From positions 1 through 57,974 of the forward strand of contig JACQZG010000012.1 of assembly GCA_016213935.1 (NCBI GenBank): DNA of 57,974 bases. Reading direction: 5' to 3'. This DNA is from Nitrospirota bacterium. Lineage in GTDB: Bacteria; Nitrospirota; Thermodesulfovibrionia; UBA6902. Positions 27,001-42,000 of the stretch are shown here, piece after piece (positions within the stretch are counted from its first letter, which is position 1; each line of letters starts with the position of its first letter). Made by a program: the position numbers and the translations under genes. Below the pieces are notes generated by a model. That model searched no databases. It saw only the letters and a list, made by a program, of their open reading frames with translations, and had not been told where the DNA came from.

Positions 27001-30000
27001 TGACCTTTGATGCTGACGGCACAGACGCGAGATTAGGCGGAATTCCGGCAAACGACCTCCATGCTACAGCAGGTTTTGCCATATATTCAGCAGAGAGCAT
27101 TGACTTTAACGCGGCTGATTCCTCACTCACGACCATTGATACATGGGGCGGCGGCGGGCTTGTAACAGGTCAAGCAGGCCGTAACTTCAGCGCGATAGCC
27201 GCAGGAGACAGGCAGGATTATGGCGTAACAGGCTCGGCAGGCAATGCGGCGGCAACAACAGACTTTACCAATGTGAATATCATATCGGGCGGCGGTTTTG
27301 ATTTTGTGCAGTCAGGCGGCATAACGCTCAATGACATACAGGCAGACTGGATACATGCGGAATCAACAGCCTCTTCCATAACAGTTGTCGCAAATGCTGA
27401 CCTTATAACAGACGGCACTGACAGCGGCACAGACACGATACATGCAACAGGGCTTTCCATCGAGCTTGATGCGGCTACCGCTCTCACCATAAATGACAAC
27501 GCGAACCTTGACACTGACTACGGTGTTGCCGGCGGTGGCGTTGCCGGCGGTGAGTCTAATATCGGACTCGGCGCAGGCGGCCTCATGACGATAAGCGGCG
27601 GCGTGGGTACTGACTCGCTTGGCACAACGGATGTTGAGGCGTCCAATGTTTATGTTGGTTATGACGCTGACAATAACCTCAACGCAGGAGCCGGCACAGC
27701 CAACCCTTCAAGCATAGTAATGAACAGCGACGATGACATGCTTGCTGCCAACACGATAGATATCTTTTCAGAAGACGGAATAACTATGGGTGACGGCGCA
27801 GGCGCAGGTTATGACATAGTCAGCACGAACGGCAATATCAATATTGATGCAGACGCTGACGCAGATGCAACAGGCACATTCCTGATGCGCGATGATTCCA
27901 CTATCGTATCCGATGCTGACAACAGCGCGGCAGGCACACTTGATATACATGGTGAGATAGTTACACTTCAGGCAGAGATAGCCGGAGCAGGCCTTGAGCT
28001 TGATTCAGGCGGCCAGATGCAGATCACGAGTGACCAGGGAGTGACTATTGGTATAACCGCAGGCGCTGCTGAGACAGACCTCAACAGTGACGCTAACATC
28101 ATTATTACAGCCAATAACGGCACAGTCACACAGGATGACGGTACAATTGTTGCAGCAACCACAGTGGTTATTAATGCTACAAACGCCGGTAACACAGGCG
28201 CATTTACACAGGGTACGAGCGCAGGCGGCGGTGCAAATGCTGATGCGATACAGGGCACATCTGTAACTATTACAGCCACCGATGATGTAACTATCGGTTC
28301 AGATGCAGGCGCAGGCAACAACGCTGTCGAAGCGACCGCAGGCGCGGCAACCATCACCTCAAATAACGGACAGGTTCTCCAAACAGGAGATGCAGATATT
28401 GAGTCTACAGGCGGCGATGTGGATATCAACGCCCCTGATACTGATGCCGCCGGAACAGCCGGTAATGTCACATTCAGCGGGACAGGTGATGTCATAACAA
28501 ACGGGCCTGCTTCAGACGTGCTTATTGATGCTTCCGGTGCGATTGCGCAGACCAACGCAGGCGCGCAGATCAATTCTGACGATGATGTATATATCAATTT
28601 CGGCGCAGGCACAGGCACTGGCGTAACGATGAGCGGTATAGGTATTGAGGCTGACGACATGATCGATATTGATACTGATGCCGGCAATGTGACTATTGAT
28701 ACGGATGCGGTCGTCCAGACAACTGATGATGCGCAAACAGGCTCTATAACCATAAATGCTGATGCGGGCGCGATTAACCTTAATGACCGCGCGGTGATAA
28801 TCGCAAATGCAGACCTTGATTCAGCAAATCTGAATATGGATGCTGATTCCATGTCATTGATTTCAAACGGCACAACAAATGCGAACACTCCAACTGCCAC
28901 AGAGATGCAGGCAGGCGGATGGGCTGACCTCAGGGCAGACAGCGGCGATATTGTTTTCGGAACAGCACTTATCGCTACAGACCTTACGGCAAACGGCCCT
29001 GACAACAGCGGCGGCAATGACGGGTATGTATATGTTCAGGCATCTCAGGATGTCATACAGACAGAGGGCGGCGGAAGCAACATGAGATCAACCAACGCCT
29101 CTGTATCAGTGCTCGCGGGCAGGGACATCTGGATTGACCCGATATGGGCTAATACCTTTGTTGACCTTGCGGCTGCTGATGATGTGACAATAACAGGCGA
29201 CATAACCGCGAACAACAGCTATATCTATATCCGTGCAGACGATGACGGAAGCGGCGCGGGTGATGTTAATATCACAGGCAACGGTAATGCAGGCACATTC
29301 GGCTCAGGCACAGACATAATCGCCGATGACGCTGACAACGACGGCGACGGAGTTGTCTGGATACTCGGTGACAATGTCAACTTTGGTTATGCGGCAGGCC
29401 CGGTGCTTACGACACCTACCATCAGGGCTGACGGCAGCGATATCAACGGCGATATAATGCCTCCTTCAACACGTGAGTTTGCGGTAGCAGTGCTTGCGCA
29501 GGATAACATTAATTATAACGGCACCATAACAGCGACTGAAGGAAGCATATATATGTACGCTGATGCGCGTGCCAATTTACTTGGCCCGGCGAGCACTCAT
29601 TCACATACCGCGCTTTCCGGTTACGGCTTCCCCGGACTCACTGAGATTTCAAATCTCGGCATAGCCCCTGACGGCACAGGCGCAATTACAAATAATGGGA
29701 GCGGAAACCTCCAGGCTATGGGCCTTGTGAGCGATATTCTTATGAACTCACCTGAAGCGCTCATTATTGACAACCTTACTGAAGCCGGCAGAAACGTACT
29801 CGTGTACAGTGCTGATGATGTGAGAGTCACAACAGGAACTGATGTCGGCGCGCTTCACGGCCATGTGATAATGTACGCCGATTCCCCTCTCGACAGTGAC
29901 GGCGCAGGATTCACGGGAGACACATTGGGCGACGGCCGCTTTGTTATGGAGAGCGACAGCTCAATAGTTGCGAGCCTTGCAAGCCCTACAGAGGGTTATG

Positions 30001-33000
30001 TCTATATTTACGGCGTAGCTGCACAGCTTGACGATGTTCAGGCGTACGGACAGGACAGCCCTGCCGCAGGAATGCAGAACGGCATACTTGTTACAGTTAA
30101 TGAGAGAGCACAGAATGATGATAACTTTGTTGCCTCTGACAGCCTCACCGATGCGCTTCATATCGTTGCAAACGGAAATATAGAGAGTAATTATCTCGGA
30201 GCAGATATTGAATTTGTCATGACCGACTCCGGTGGTACAGAAACTGATTTCGGTGATTTCGTGCAGGCGGCAGGCACACAGATGACATCCGGCAGGACTA
30301 TCCTTTTTGACAGCACAGCGGCAGGACAGCTTAATGATGTAACGCTTGCAGGGAGCATTACGACCGCAGAGGCGATGACGATCACATCATATCTTGATGA
30401 CGGGGCAAATGATACCAATAATTCCGGCGCAGGCGACGACGATATAGGCGTTATCGATCTCAGTACTGACGGCACAATTCTTGTCGGCGGAGACCTCACC
30501 CTTACATCCGCTACCGGGACCATACAGCAAAACAACGGTACTGTCAGAACCGACCTCGGTGACATTATTTATGATGCTGACACTATTAACCTCTCAGGCG
30601 GCACCACTTACGCTGGTACAGGCTACATTGATATGGCGACAGTCGCTGCGGTCACTGGAAGCGTAGGCAACCTTACCACAAATGCGATGGTGGTTGAGGC
30701 GAGCAATGGAGCTGTTGCGATAAAACTTGACGCTCCTAACACAGGCACAGTAACAGTTGGCGGGCCGGTAACAGGCACCGCGATTGCCGGACTGAATTTC
30801 GTGATTGACCCCGGAACATTTGCATATAACAGCGATGTAATCATGAGCGGCAACATCACAGCATGGGCGACCGGAAGCGGCACAGTTGCTGATGGTGTAG
30901 AACTCCGCTCAACAGGCGGCAATATCGTTCTCCGCGCAGATGATGACGGAAGCTTAATGCCGGCTTTTGGCGTCAGTGATGGCGTAGGCAACTTAACAAT
31001 GAAATCAGGAAGCTCCCTTGTATCAGACACTGGAGATATAGCTCTGAGCGGCGAGAGTTTAATGCTTTATGACATCATTGCGGGCTCAGAAGCAGGTGAT
31101 GATGTAATCATTAACGCTGACCTTAACAATGACGGTGGAACCGGGACAACGACTAACGGCATTATCCGCGGCAATACGGTGACCATAAACGGCAGAAGCG
31201 CTAATGTCACCATAAACGCAGACCCCAACAACACATACGGCAATCTGGATATAAACGGCACAGCCGCACTGAATCTTAATTCTGACCTCAGGGCCGCAGG
31301 AAGCGTTAATATTGAGCAGGCTGTAACGCTCGGCGCTGACAGCACCATAAGCGGAAACCTTAACGACGCGGGCGGTTCTGTAACACTACAGAATAACCTT
31401 AACAGCGATGCGGCAGGCGAGAATGCTCTCCTAATCTCAGCAGGCGCGGGCGCGGTGAATATCGAGAATATCGGCACGGTAACGAGTCTTGAGTCATTGA
31501 CCATCACCTCCGGCGGAACTACGACGCTCGGTGGAGGAATAACAACCACAGACGGCATAGATTTAGGTGGCGCAGTTGACGTTAACCTTGACGCAGATCT
31601 TGCGCTTACGACCTCAAGGGGAGAACTTCGCCTTGACGGCGGTGCTGTTGACGGAGCATATGAACTTGATATTGTTGCAGGCGATGCTGATGTATATCTC
31701 GGCGTTATTGGCGGCGGCGCTGGCGGCTTAAGCAGTCTTGATGTAACCGCAAACGGCACGACATCCCTCGCAGGCAATATAGACACAGATGAAGCCGGAG
31801 CTGGCGACGCGCATGTAAGCTTCAGCGGCGCGACTGGCGGTGTTGTCCTTACAAGCAATGTGACCATCGACACAGATGGCGCGGCTAACGCTGCCGGAGG
31901 CTCCATCACATTCCAGAACGCGGCAGTGAGCGGCCAGAATTTCAACCTCTCGCTTGATACCAACAGCAACGCGGCTGTGACGCTTGACAGGACAGATGTA
32001 AGCACCCTTACGCTTGCGGCAAGCGCAAATACGCTGTACGGTGATGTGACGGTTGACAATGATGTTAACTTCAGCACAGGCGGGGCCACGACACTTGCTG
32101 AGAATGTTCTTGTCACCACAACAAATGACGCAGTGACATTCGGAGCGGTCACGGGTGATGGCGATGCAGCGACTGAAGGCCTTGAGGTGCAGGCAGGCAC
32201 AGGCGCCCTCACACTTGCCGCGGTCGGACAGGGTGGCGGCAATAACCCGCTCGGTTACCTCACCACAAATTCGGGAACCGTTGCTCTTAACGGCGCGATC
32301 ACAACAGCGGTAAACGGCAATATCTCGATCACTACGACTGACACGGCAACAGGCAATATAAATGTAAACAACAACATCACCGCCTCAGGTATTGGGAGTA
32401 TCGCCCTGACCGCAAATGATGATATTCAGATAGCTGAAGCAACCAACTCAACAGTGCAGGCGGCAAACGGCGACATCACGGTCAAGGGCGTTAATGTGAC
32501 CATCGGCGACACAGGCAACGATGCAGATGGGATAATAACGACCACAGGCACCGGTAATGTAAAGATCGATGCAAGCGCTGCTTTTACTATTGAAAATGCG
32601 GCAACAGACAGCACTTCAGGCATAGATGCGGGCGGTTACATCAATATAGACCCGACGACAGTGACGATTGATGAGGCAGGGCTTAGGGCAGGCAGTTATG
32701 TAAAGATAACAGCAACAGGCGCGGTCACCAACAATTCATCCATCTTTATTGATACGGTTGACGGTTATGTGGATATAGATGCCGGAAGCATTGTACAGAA
32801 CGGCAATATAACAACCACTACGGACGTCACGCCGCTTGACTATGTGACACTAAAGGCGGCAGGAGCTATCACAGACACAAATGACGGCGCCACCGACATA
32901 ACTACAAATACACTTAACATCACCGGAGCTACTGGCGTAGGCGCAGATGCGGGCGGCGGACCTACCACGACAGATAACGGCTGGTTCGATACAGATGTGG

Positions 33001-36000
33001 CAAGGCTCAATATTTCAGGAGTTGACGGAAGTATTTATGTGCTTGAGGATTCGGCGATTACTCTCGGCACGGTCAACGCAGGCCTTGCAGCAGGCGAGGA
33101 CTTTGCGGTTCAGAACGCTGCCGGCAATATCATCCTTGACAGCGTTAATATAGCCGCGGGTACGGCTACGATAAATTCGGCTGATCAGATAGCCTCAGCG
33201 AATTTCAGCGCTGTGAACCTCACAGCGGCATCTGCCAATCTTGACGCAGTCAACAGCATAAAGCTTCACACTGCCGTAACAAACCTTGAGGCTTTTAAGT
33301 CTGGTGGCGTGGCAGGGGAACTGACAATATTAGAAACAGATGATGTTGCAATCTCTGCCGGCGGAATCTCTGCCGCAGGGGCAAGCGCCATCTCTCTTAC
33401 GGCAGGCGGCGATATTGACCTTAACGGCAATGCCATCAACGGCAACACAACCGTTGATGTGACAAGTTTGCACGGTTCCATAGACGGAACAACCGGTGGG
33501 GCGAGCAATATCACTGCCACTGGTGTTTTATCCCTCGCGGCGGCAACCGGAATAGATGTTGACATTGTTACTGTCTCGTCTGTCGAGGCTGTAAACACGG
33601 CAAGCGGCGATATTAACATTAGAGAACTGGCGGCAGGCGGCAACCTCACGGTTGGCGGAAACGGTGTGACAAACGCGGGCAATGGAGATATATCAATTGG
33701 TGTCGCAAACGGCGGCCTCAATGTAAATGCCGGCGTAACCGCGGTTGGCGGTGATATTAACCTGACCGCCACAAACGCTGCTGAAGGCACATCCGCAACC
33801 ATAACTGTCGGAGCGTTGGGCTCTGTCAATGCCTTGGCCGGAGATATCTCCCTTTTTGCTTTTACGGCGGCTGAAGGGGCCCCCGGCGACGCCGATGGAA
33901 CTGATGCTTACATCACAATCAACGGCGAGGTGAATGCGGGCGGATTCATCGATATCTTTGCTACCGTATCGGATACCGGCTTTGATACCTCTTATATAGA
34001 AATTGACAGCGCAACGCTCACAGCAGGTGATTATGTTTCACTCTTTGCCGATGATTATATTGAGTTAGCTGATTCAAGCATTGGCGCTGACAACTACGTT
34101 GAGGTGTTTACATCCTTGGATTATGTAAATATCGACACTACACCTATAACAGCCGGAACATACGTTGATATTACTGCTGAAAATGAGATTGACCTTCTTG
34201 ATTCAGACATCATAGCAGGCACATACGTAGAGATGTATTCTAATTCCAGCTATATAGACATGAACAACTCTCCTGTCAGGGCAGGGACATATGTTGATAT
34301 AGTTGCGGATGATTATCTTACTGTTGACACTAATATCACCGCGGCCGGCACGGACAACCTTGCCCCCACGTGGACGATAGCTCTTACGGCTACCACGGGC
34401 GACCTCTCTATTGCTGAGACAGAAAACGCTACCATATCAACGGTGAACGGCACCATAGGCCTTACAGGCGATAACATATTAATTGGCAACGCAGTTAATA
34501 ATGTTGAAGGTTTTGTCGTAACGTCAGGAAACGGCAATATTGACATTAATGCCGTTACTGCCTTCACAATGGCAAATACAGATGATGACACGAGCATTGT
34601 TCGGTCAGGCGGTTTTATTGATATTGACCCTGTGACCGTTACGATTGACGGCGCAGGACTGCTCGCAGTCGGGGATATTGATGTAGATGCAAACGATACC
34701 ATCAATATTAATGGCGATGTAGTCAGCACTGCCGGTGACGTAAGGATAGAGGTGAATGAGACCAATAACTCAGCAGTCGGTACAGTTAATGTGGCCGCAA
34801 ATGTGGTTGGTGACAACGTGACCATAGAGGCTACAGACGCTGAGGCAGGAACAGCGACCGTCAATATAACGGGCGCCCAGGATAACTACAGAGGCGGATA
34901 CACATTTGAGGCAAATGACGGCACGCTGAATATTGACAGTAATATAGGTAGCGCAGACTTCATAGACCTGAATGCTTCAGGAACGCTTTCACTTGCCGCA
35001 AACCTTACGGCAGTCAACAACATAGACGTAAACGATGTACTGACGCTTGACGGTGTTGACAGCGGCACAAGCACCATCACAAGCACGACAGGCAACGTTG
35101 TGTTTGATGCTGACATAAGAGACAGCGGGCCGGCCAATGACAGGAGCCTTACCGTGAATGCTGTTGCAGGCACCGCGGACTTTAACACAGTAGGCGGCGG
35201 TGCGGCTGATGCAACAGATATCAACGGCCTTACCGTGGATGCGGCAAAGGTTAACCTGAGCGGGGCGACATATTATGTAGCCGGCAATGTTGACATTGAG
35301 GCAGGCAATGTTGTTCTTAACGGCACGAATGTTGAGATAAACACAGAGGGCTCAAGCGGCAATATAGACTTCAACCATTCAAGGGTAGACAGTGACACGG
35401 CAGCAGCCCGCAGCCTTACATTGCAGGCAGGCGCAACAGGCATAGTTACGAGCGAGGGTTATGTCGGTGACGATTACGCCCTGACAAGTTTTGTAGTTGA
35501 CACAGACGGAGCCACAAGGCTGAGCGGCACGATCGTAGCCAACACCAGCGTAGACCTCACAGAGGCAACCAATGTTGACCTTGTAGAGGACCTTACAATC
35601 AGAAGCGGCGACGGGGCGGTAGCAGTTGACCTTGACGGCGGGGATGTAGCAGGAAACTTTAACCTTACAGTAGATGCCGGAAGCGGCGCAAGCGCGGATG
35701 TCAACCTCGACACGGTGGATGTAAACAGCTTGAGGGTGCTTTCAGCAGGAACCGGCACGGTTTCTATAGGTGACAACATAACCACAGATGACGGTATGAA
35801 TTTTGCGAGCGCTGGTGATGTAAACATAGTTGCCGGAGTAACACTCACCAACACAGAGACAGGCACTATAGACCTTAGCGGCGGAGACGTTGACGCAGCC
35901 GGGGCGCTTGATATAATGGCCAGTGCCACAAATGTAAAACTTGGAGTAATTGATGTAGCGGCAGCCGGCGAACTTGATGTTAACAGCACAGGCGTCACAA

Positions 36001-39000
36001 CCATAGTCGGCAACATCACGACAGTGGGCGGCAATGTGGCGTTTGACGGAGCGACAAATGTCGTACTCGGAGCTGACGTAGTTATAAGCACGGGCGCAGC
36101 GTCAGGCGGCAACATTGACTTTGTCGGCGGCACAGCGAATGTTAACAGCTTAAGCGGCAACTTTGACCTGGACCTGAACGCTGGCACAGGCAATGTTGAG
36201 ATAGACAATGCAACAGGGCTTGCGAGCCTTGACGTTGTTGACAGCACATCCACAACCATAAGCGGCAACGTGAGCGTAGAAGGGGCTATTGACATCAACG
36301 CGACAAACGCGGTTGACGGAACCTCTGCGACCATAACAGTTGCAAGCACAGGTTCGCTTACTACAACAGCCGGCGATATCAGCCTTGACGCGGATACCGA
36401 GGCAGAGGCAGTTCCTGCTGATGACGATGCCACAGATGCTGTTATCACGATAAACGGGAAGGTAAACGCGGGCGGCACGCTCACAATGGATGCCGATACG
36501 TCAGATAAAGAGGATACCGCGACTTTGGATATCAATGCCGATGTAAGCGGCAACCTCACACTGACATCAGGAGATGATGTAGCTATTGACGCGGACGTTA
36601 CAGCCGCAGGATCAAGCCCGATAACCATCACGGCTGATACTGACGTGGACGGGACAGGCAACCTGAATATCGCTCAGGCCGCCTCAGCTTCGGTAACAGC
36701 GGTTGACGGCAATATAACTCTCCAGGGCGAAAATATAACAATAGGCAATGGCGCCAATAAAGGCGTGGTAAGGACAATAGGCAGCGGCGATATCACCATA
36801 ACAGCCAACCTCGAGGACGACGCGGGAGACGGGAATTTCACACTTCAGGGCACGGGCAGCGAGATAGATTCAGGAGGCTCTGTAGATATCGGCAATAGCG
36901 GTGATACCGTAATCCCGTATGATGTGACCATCGGCGGAGACGGGGTACACGCAGAAAACAATATTGATATAGATGCCCTGAATGATATTGACATTAATGC
37001 GCCTATCATCAGCGTCATGGGAGGTAATATTACCATGACGGCAGGCAGCGACATCTTCCTCTCAAGCGAAGGTCGTTGCCGGAGATACTGTCAGCCTGAC
37101 CGCTGCAAACGGTATCGGATTAACTACTGGCACAACAAATGATATCGATACGCAGGCTAATACAGTACTCGCAAATACTACAGCCACCAATGTAGCAGCC
37201 GGTATAGACATTGAGAATACGAATTCCAGAAGCACCAATGTGACTCTTGCCACCGTTTCCGCAGGTGCATTAGATAATCCTGAAGCTGATATCAACTTCC
37301 AGCAGACAGGCGGCGGCGGGCTTACTGTGGACTCTGCGACGACAACTGACGGCTCTATCATTATATCCAATGTCGGAGCTTCTGCAACGCAGGGCATAGA
37401 TGCTGTATTCATAGAAGCCGGTGATGATGACGGTGATGCGATATCCACCCTGAGCAGTCCCGATGTTCTAAACACTGTCGGAGGCGGTGACGTGACCCTC
37501 CTTACCCATGCTGGCGGGATGCTCATTCGTGATCTGGATGCTGACGATGATATACTCATCATCGCTGATTTTGGTGACATATCTATTGACCTTATTGGTA
37601 ATGGCGCTGCCGTAGTTACCAATAGTGATGTAACAATCAGGGCTACTAACGGCTATATTGATGAATTGGTCACCCTTGTGCCGCCAGCTCAGACAGAGGA
37701 TCCATATCCTCCGATCTCAGGCATTGATATATTTGGCGATGTGGTAACTCTTGAAGCCGCTGTTGGCATCGGCAAGAAGTACGAGCTTGAGATAGACGCT
37801 AACACTCTTATTGCCGAAACCACTTCATCTGCAGGCGACATACTGATTAACGAGCCGAATGACGTTAAGCTTGAGAATGAGAGCACGGTTGACGGTAATA
37901 TAATTATAACCGCGGGCGGTTTTATTGATGTCAGGAATATAGAGGCAAACGGTATCGGGAAAGACATCATTCTTTCAAGCACCGGAACAGGTGGAACAGG
38001 CGATGACATATGGCTGGATAATGCCTATGCCTTTGATGATATTTTTGCGACAGCAGCCACCGGAGACATATATGTCGGCACAATAGGGCTTGCCAGTGGA
38101 TTAGGGCTTGCCCCCGCAGAGGCAAGGTCAGATGACATAACACTGACCGCTACCGCAGGATTTATCACCGAGCATGACGGTGTGCCAAGCGGCGGAGCAC
38201 ATGATCCTGTTCCAGTGCCTCAGAGTAGTGCAGGCGCTGGTGTTGACATTACAGGCGATGTGTTGACCATGACTGCGGGAGGCAACATCGGCGGGACAGG
38301 AGAGTTTGACATCGAGACCGATGTCTCCACGATCATTGCTGATTCAACAGTTTCAGGTGATATCATACTTACAGAACTCGACACAAACGAAGACGGGGTC
38401 ATTCTCTCCTCAATCGACACAAATAACGGTGACATCATTCTTGTGACAAACGGGCTCTCCTCCGAGTCAGGCAACGCCACGGTTGTCCGCGATGTGCGGT
38501 CAGATACAGGTATTGCCGCTGACGCAGGCACAAATGATGTTTCAATAGATGCGCAGTCCGGCGACATGGAGGTTGACTTCATACACTCTGATGATGATAT
38601 TTATCTCGGAGCCACGACAGCCGGAGGCAGAATATTCGAGTACAACACAACAGACCTGCCTCTTGGGGATCAGGATATTGATATTGAAGGCGAACTCCTC
38701 ATGATGGAGGCTGGCGCGGGCATCGGCACTGATGATTTTGACAGGCCTGAAAACAGGTTTGACACGCAGGTGACCGACCTTGCCGCTGTCACTCAGAGCG
38801 GTGACATCAACCTTGAGAACACAGGCGCTTTGAACTCGGCTGTTACAACTACTCCGTTTATGTTCACCGGAAATGCAGCATATGTCGGGCCGGTTGACGG
38901 TGTCAGGATAACCGGGGGCAACGGTCTTGAATCAGCCGATGACAACATAACGGTAGGGGCTTCCAGCCCGTTTACGGTTGTTAACGGAGCCCCTTATATA

Positions 39001-42000
39001 GATATTGTTGGCGGGGATATCCTGCTTTGGGCAGACGGTACGACAGCAGCTGATATTTTTACCATCAATGACAATATCACTGCCTCAGGCGGAAACGGAA
39101 ATATCACGCTTTATTCGGGCAGCGACATACTCCAAGATCCAACATCTTTCGGGGGAGTAACAGTATCAGCCACCGGAACCGGCAGCATCAGCATGTACGC
39201 AGGCGTTGACTGGAACGGCGGCATACCGAGGGCAGGCTATGCGGGTGCAGGCTTCGCGGATTTAATCATGGATCCGACTGCTGTTATAAGCAGTGAAGAC
39301 GGCAATATCACGATGACCGCGACCGAGGAGATTGAGATCAGCGTTGTGAATGCCAACAGCGACGCCGACTCTGTTGCAGGCGATGTGAGCATTAGCGCTG
39401 ACGACGACACGTATCTCCTTGCAGACGGTGTCGGAGCTGTAGAAGAGGTACTGGCAAGCGAGGCCTCGAATGTAACAGCTGATGCCCTCACCATGAGCGC
39501 GGCTACTGGCATAGGCGATTCTGGCGACATAGAAACTAATGTCACTTCAGTCCTGGCCACGAACTCCACGAGCGGAGAGATCAATATATATGAGGTCGGG
39601 ACAGACAATGACCTTATCGTGCTTGGCGCTACTAACCTGACAACATCCGCAGGCAGCATCGACATACAGACGAATGACGGAACGCTCACGGTAAACGGCG
39701 AGGTTGAGACAGAAGGAACATCGAGCACAATTACCTTAAGGGCAAATGACGCAAATACAACCAATGACGAAGACCTGAACATCAATGCGGCTGTCACAGC
39801 AGTCAACGGCACAGTGACTCTGACATCAGTTACCAATGATGTCAACTTCGCTGCAGCCGGTGATGTGACGACAACCTCGGGGTATGTTGATGTAAACGCC
39901 ATGGGTGTTGCCGGAGCCGGCAAGATATACATGGCTGACGGAGCTCTGATAGACGCCGGTGATGACATCATAACCTTGGACGCACAGGGCGACATCACAA
40001 TAGGCGGGCTCAAGACAAACTACAACACTGCAGGCAACGTAGCGGTCTACATCGAGACAGTTGCAGGCGCGGTAATTGACGGCGGCGACACTCATACTGA
40101 TATTGATGTTGATTTTGGAGTTAACTCCGAGGTTGTTATCTCGGCAGAGACAGGCATAGGCACTGACGCAAACGGCCTTGAGACATCTATTGATGAGATT
40201 GCCGCCACAACAGACAGCGGTGACATACACATCATCAATACAGGCGACCTCGAGATAATCAACTCCACCGGAGACGGCGGGGCAGGCGCAGGAGAGGTGA
40301 GGCCTGTCGGCGTGACGATACAAGATACGGCGCCCGATGATTCCGGCAATGACAACATCACAATAACCGCGGCAAGCCCGCTTACAGTAAGCGCGGATGT
40401 GTTGGACAGCGACGGCGGCGACATCACGCTTTCAGCCATCGGAACCGCAACCACTGATGACCTTGCAATAAATGCTAATGTGAGGAGCACCTATACTGTG
40501 GCTCCGGGCGACGGCGGCGGGAATATCCTCCTTACAGCAGGCGACACAGTAACCATAAGCAACAGCTACACTATTGAGGCTCAGGGCTCTGGTTCAGTAA
40601 CTATCACAGCCGACTCTGACGGTGATGAAGACGGCGCAGGCGGCGCGGTCACAATGTCCAACGGCTCGCTGGTTGACGCGGGCTCAGGCCGGATATTCAT
40701 AAGTGCTGACCAGGACATCACCCTTGGCAGGCTCCTCACCTCAAACGCAACGAACTCGACAGGCGAGGGCGCTGTTGAGATAACAAGCACGAGCGCAGGC
40801 ATTGTTGACGGTGGGGATTCAGGCACCTATGATATTGATGCGCCGAACGGACGCCTTCTTACCCAGACTGTGACAGGCGTGGGCCGCGCAGGCTCGGCAA
40901 CAGGCGGAGCGGCAGATGACGCGATAGAGACCAGGGTACTCGGGCTCGAGATGGAGAACACCGTATCCGGCAATATAGATATCCTTGAGGCAAACGATGT
41001 AAACATCTACCGTATCGTCCAAATGTCACCTGAGCAGACCGACAACAACGGATTCATCAGGGTGGTAACCACTAACGGCTCTATCAATGTAATAGACAAC
41101 AGTGACGACACAGAGCCTGTAATTATCGCGGTTGACGGCACCGGCAACGGCGGAGCAGACGGCGGCAGCGTAAGGCTGACCGCAGGCGGACTTGATTCAG
41201 ATGTTAATATCAATGACGGGATAACCACAGAGGAAGGCTATGTCACGATACGCGCGGCTGACAGCGTGACCTTTGGCCGCGATGGCGTGGCTGCAGGACG
41301 GTATGGATACATATCAGCTCCTGGCCCAAGATCTGTCACCATTACTGCCAACACTGACGCATTGGCAGGTAACACAGGTGATGTGATAACGATGGCTGAC
41401 GGCGCTGTGATAGATGCCGGTTCAGGCACCATAGAAATGAAAACTACCGGCGGCGGTTTCGGCGGGAACATAACCCTCGGCGGTATCATAACCACAAATA
41501 CATCAACAACCGCAGTCACAATCGCAACCGATGCAGGCGTGATTGACGGAGGCGATACAGATATCGACATAGTTGCAAACTCAGGAAGAGTAGTTATAGA
41601 TGCGGTGAAGGGCGTGGGTTCAGCCAATGCTATTGAGACATCAGCAGGCTCGCTTGATGTTGATAATGTCGGAGCGGGCGTTGCCGGCATGATAAATATT
41701 GCCGAGACGGACGCTGTAACCGTTATCGAGCTTGACAACGACGGACTCAAGACACTTCCCGCAGATATTGACGGCGACATAACGCTGACAGCGGGCGGCA
41801 CGATAACTGTGGCAGATGAGACATCGCTCGGAGCGGGCGTGATAGCGCTTGACGGCGATATCCTTCTTGACGCAAACGGAGCAAACAGCTCTATACTCTC
41901 TTATGCCGTGATTCAGACAGCGAGTGACGAGAGCATAACGATAACGGCTGATGATGACGTGAAGTTTATGGATGCCACTGCTAATGTAACTGCAACCGGC

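Noticed and set aside
31067..36661. Long minus-strand open frames (up to 395 codons) opposite the giant gene
   Set aside because: Their composition is Val/Ser/Pro/Ala low-complexity, they lack ribosome sites and domains, and they mirror the repeated Gly/Asp/Thr codons of the plus strand. They are shadow frames.
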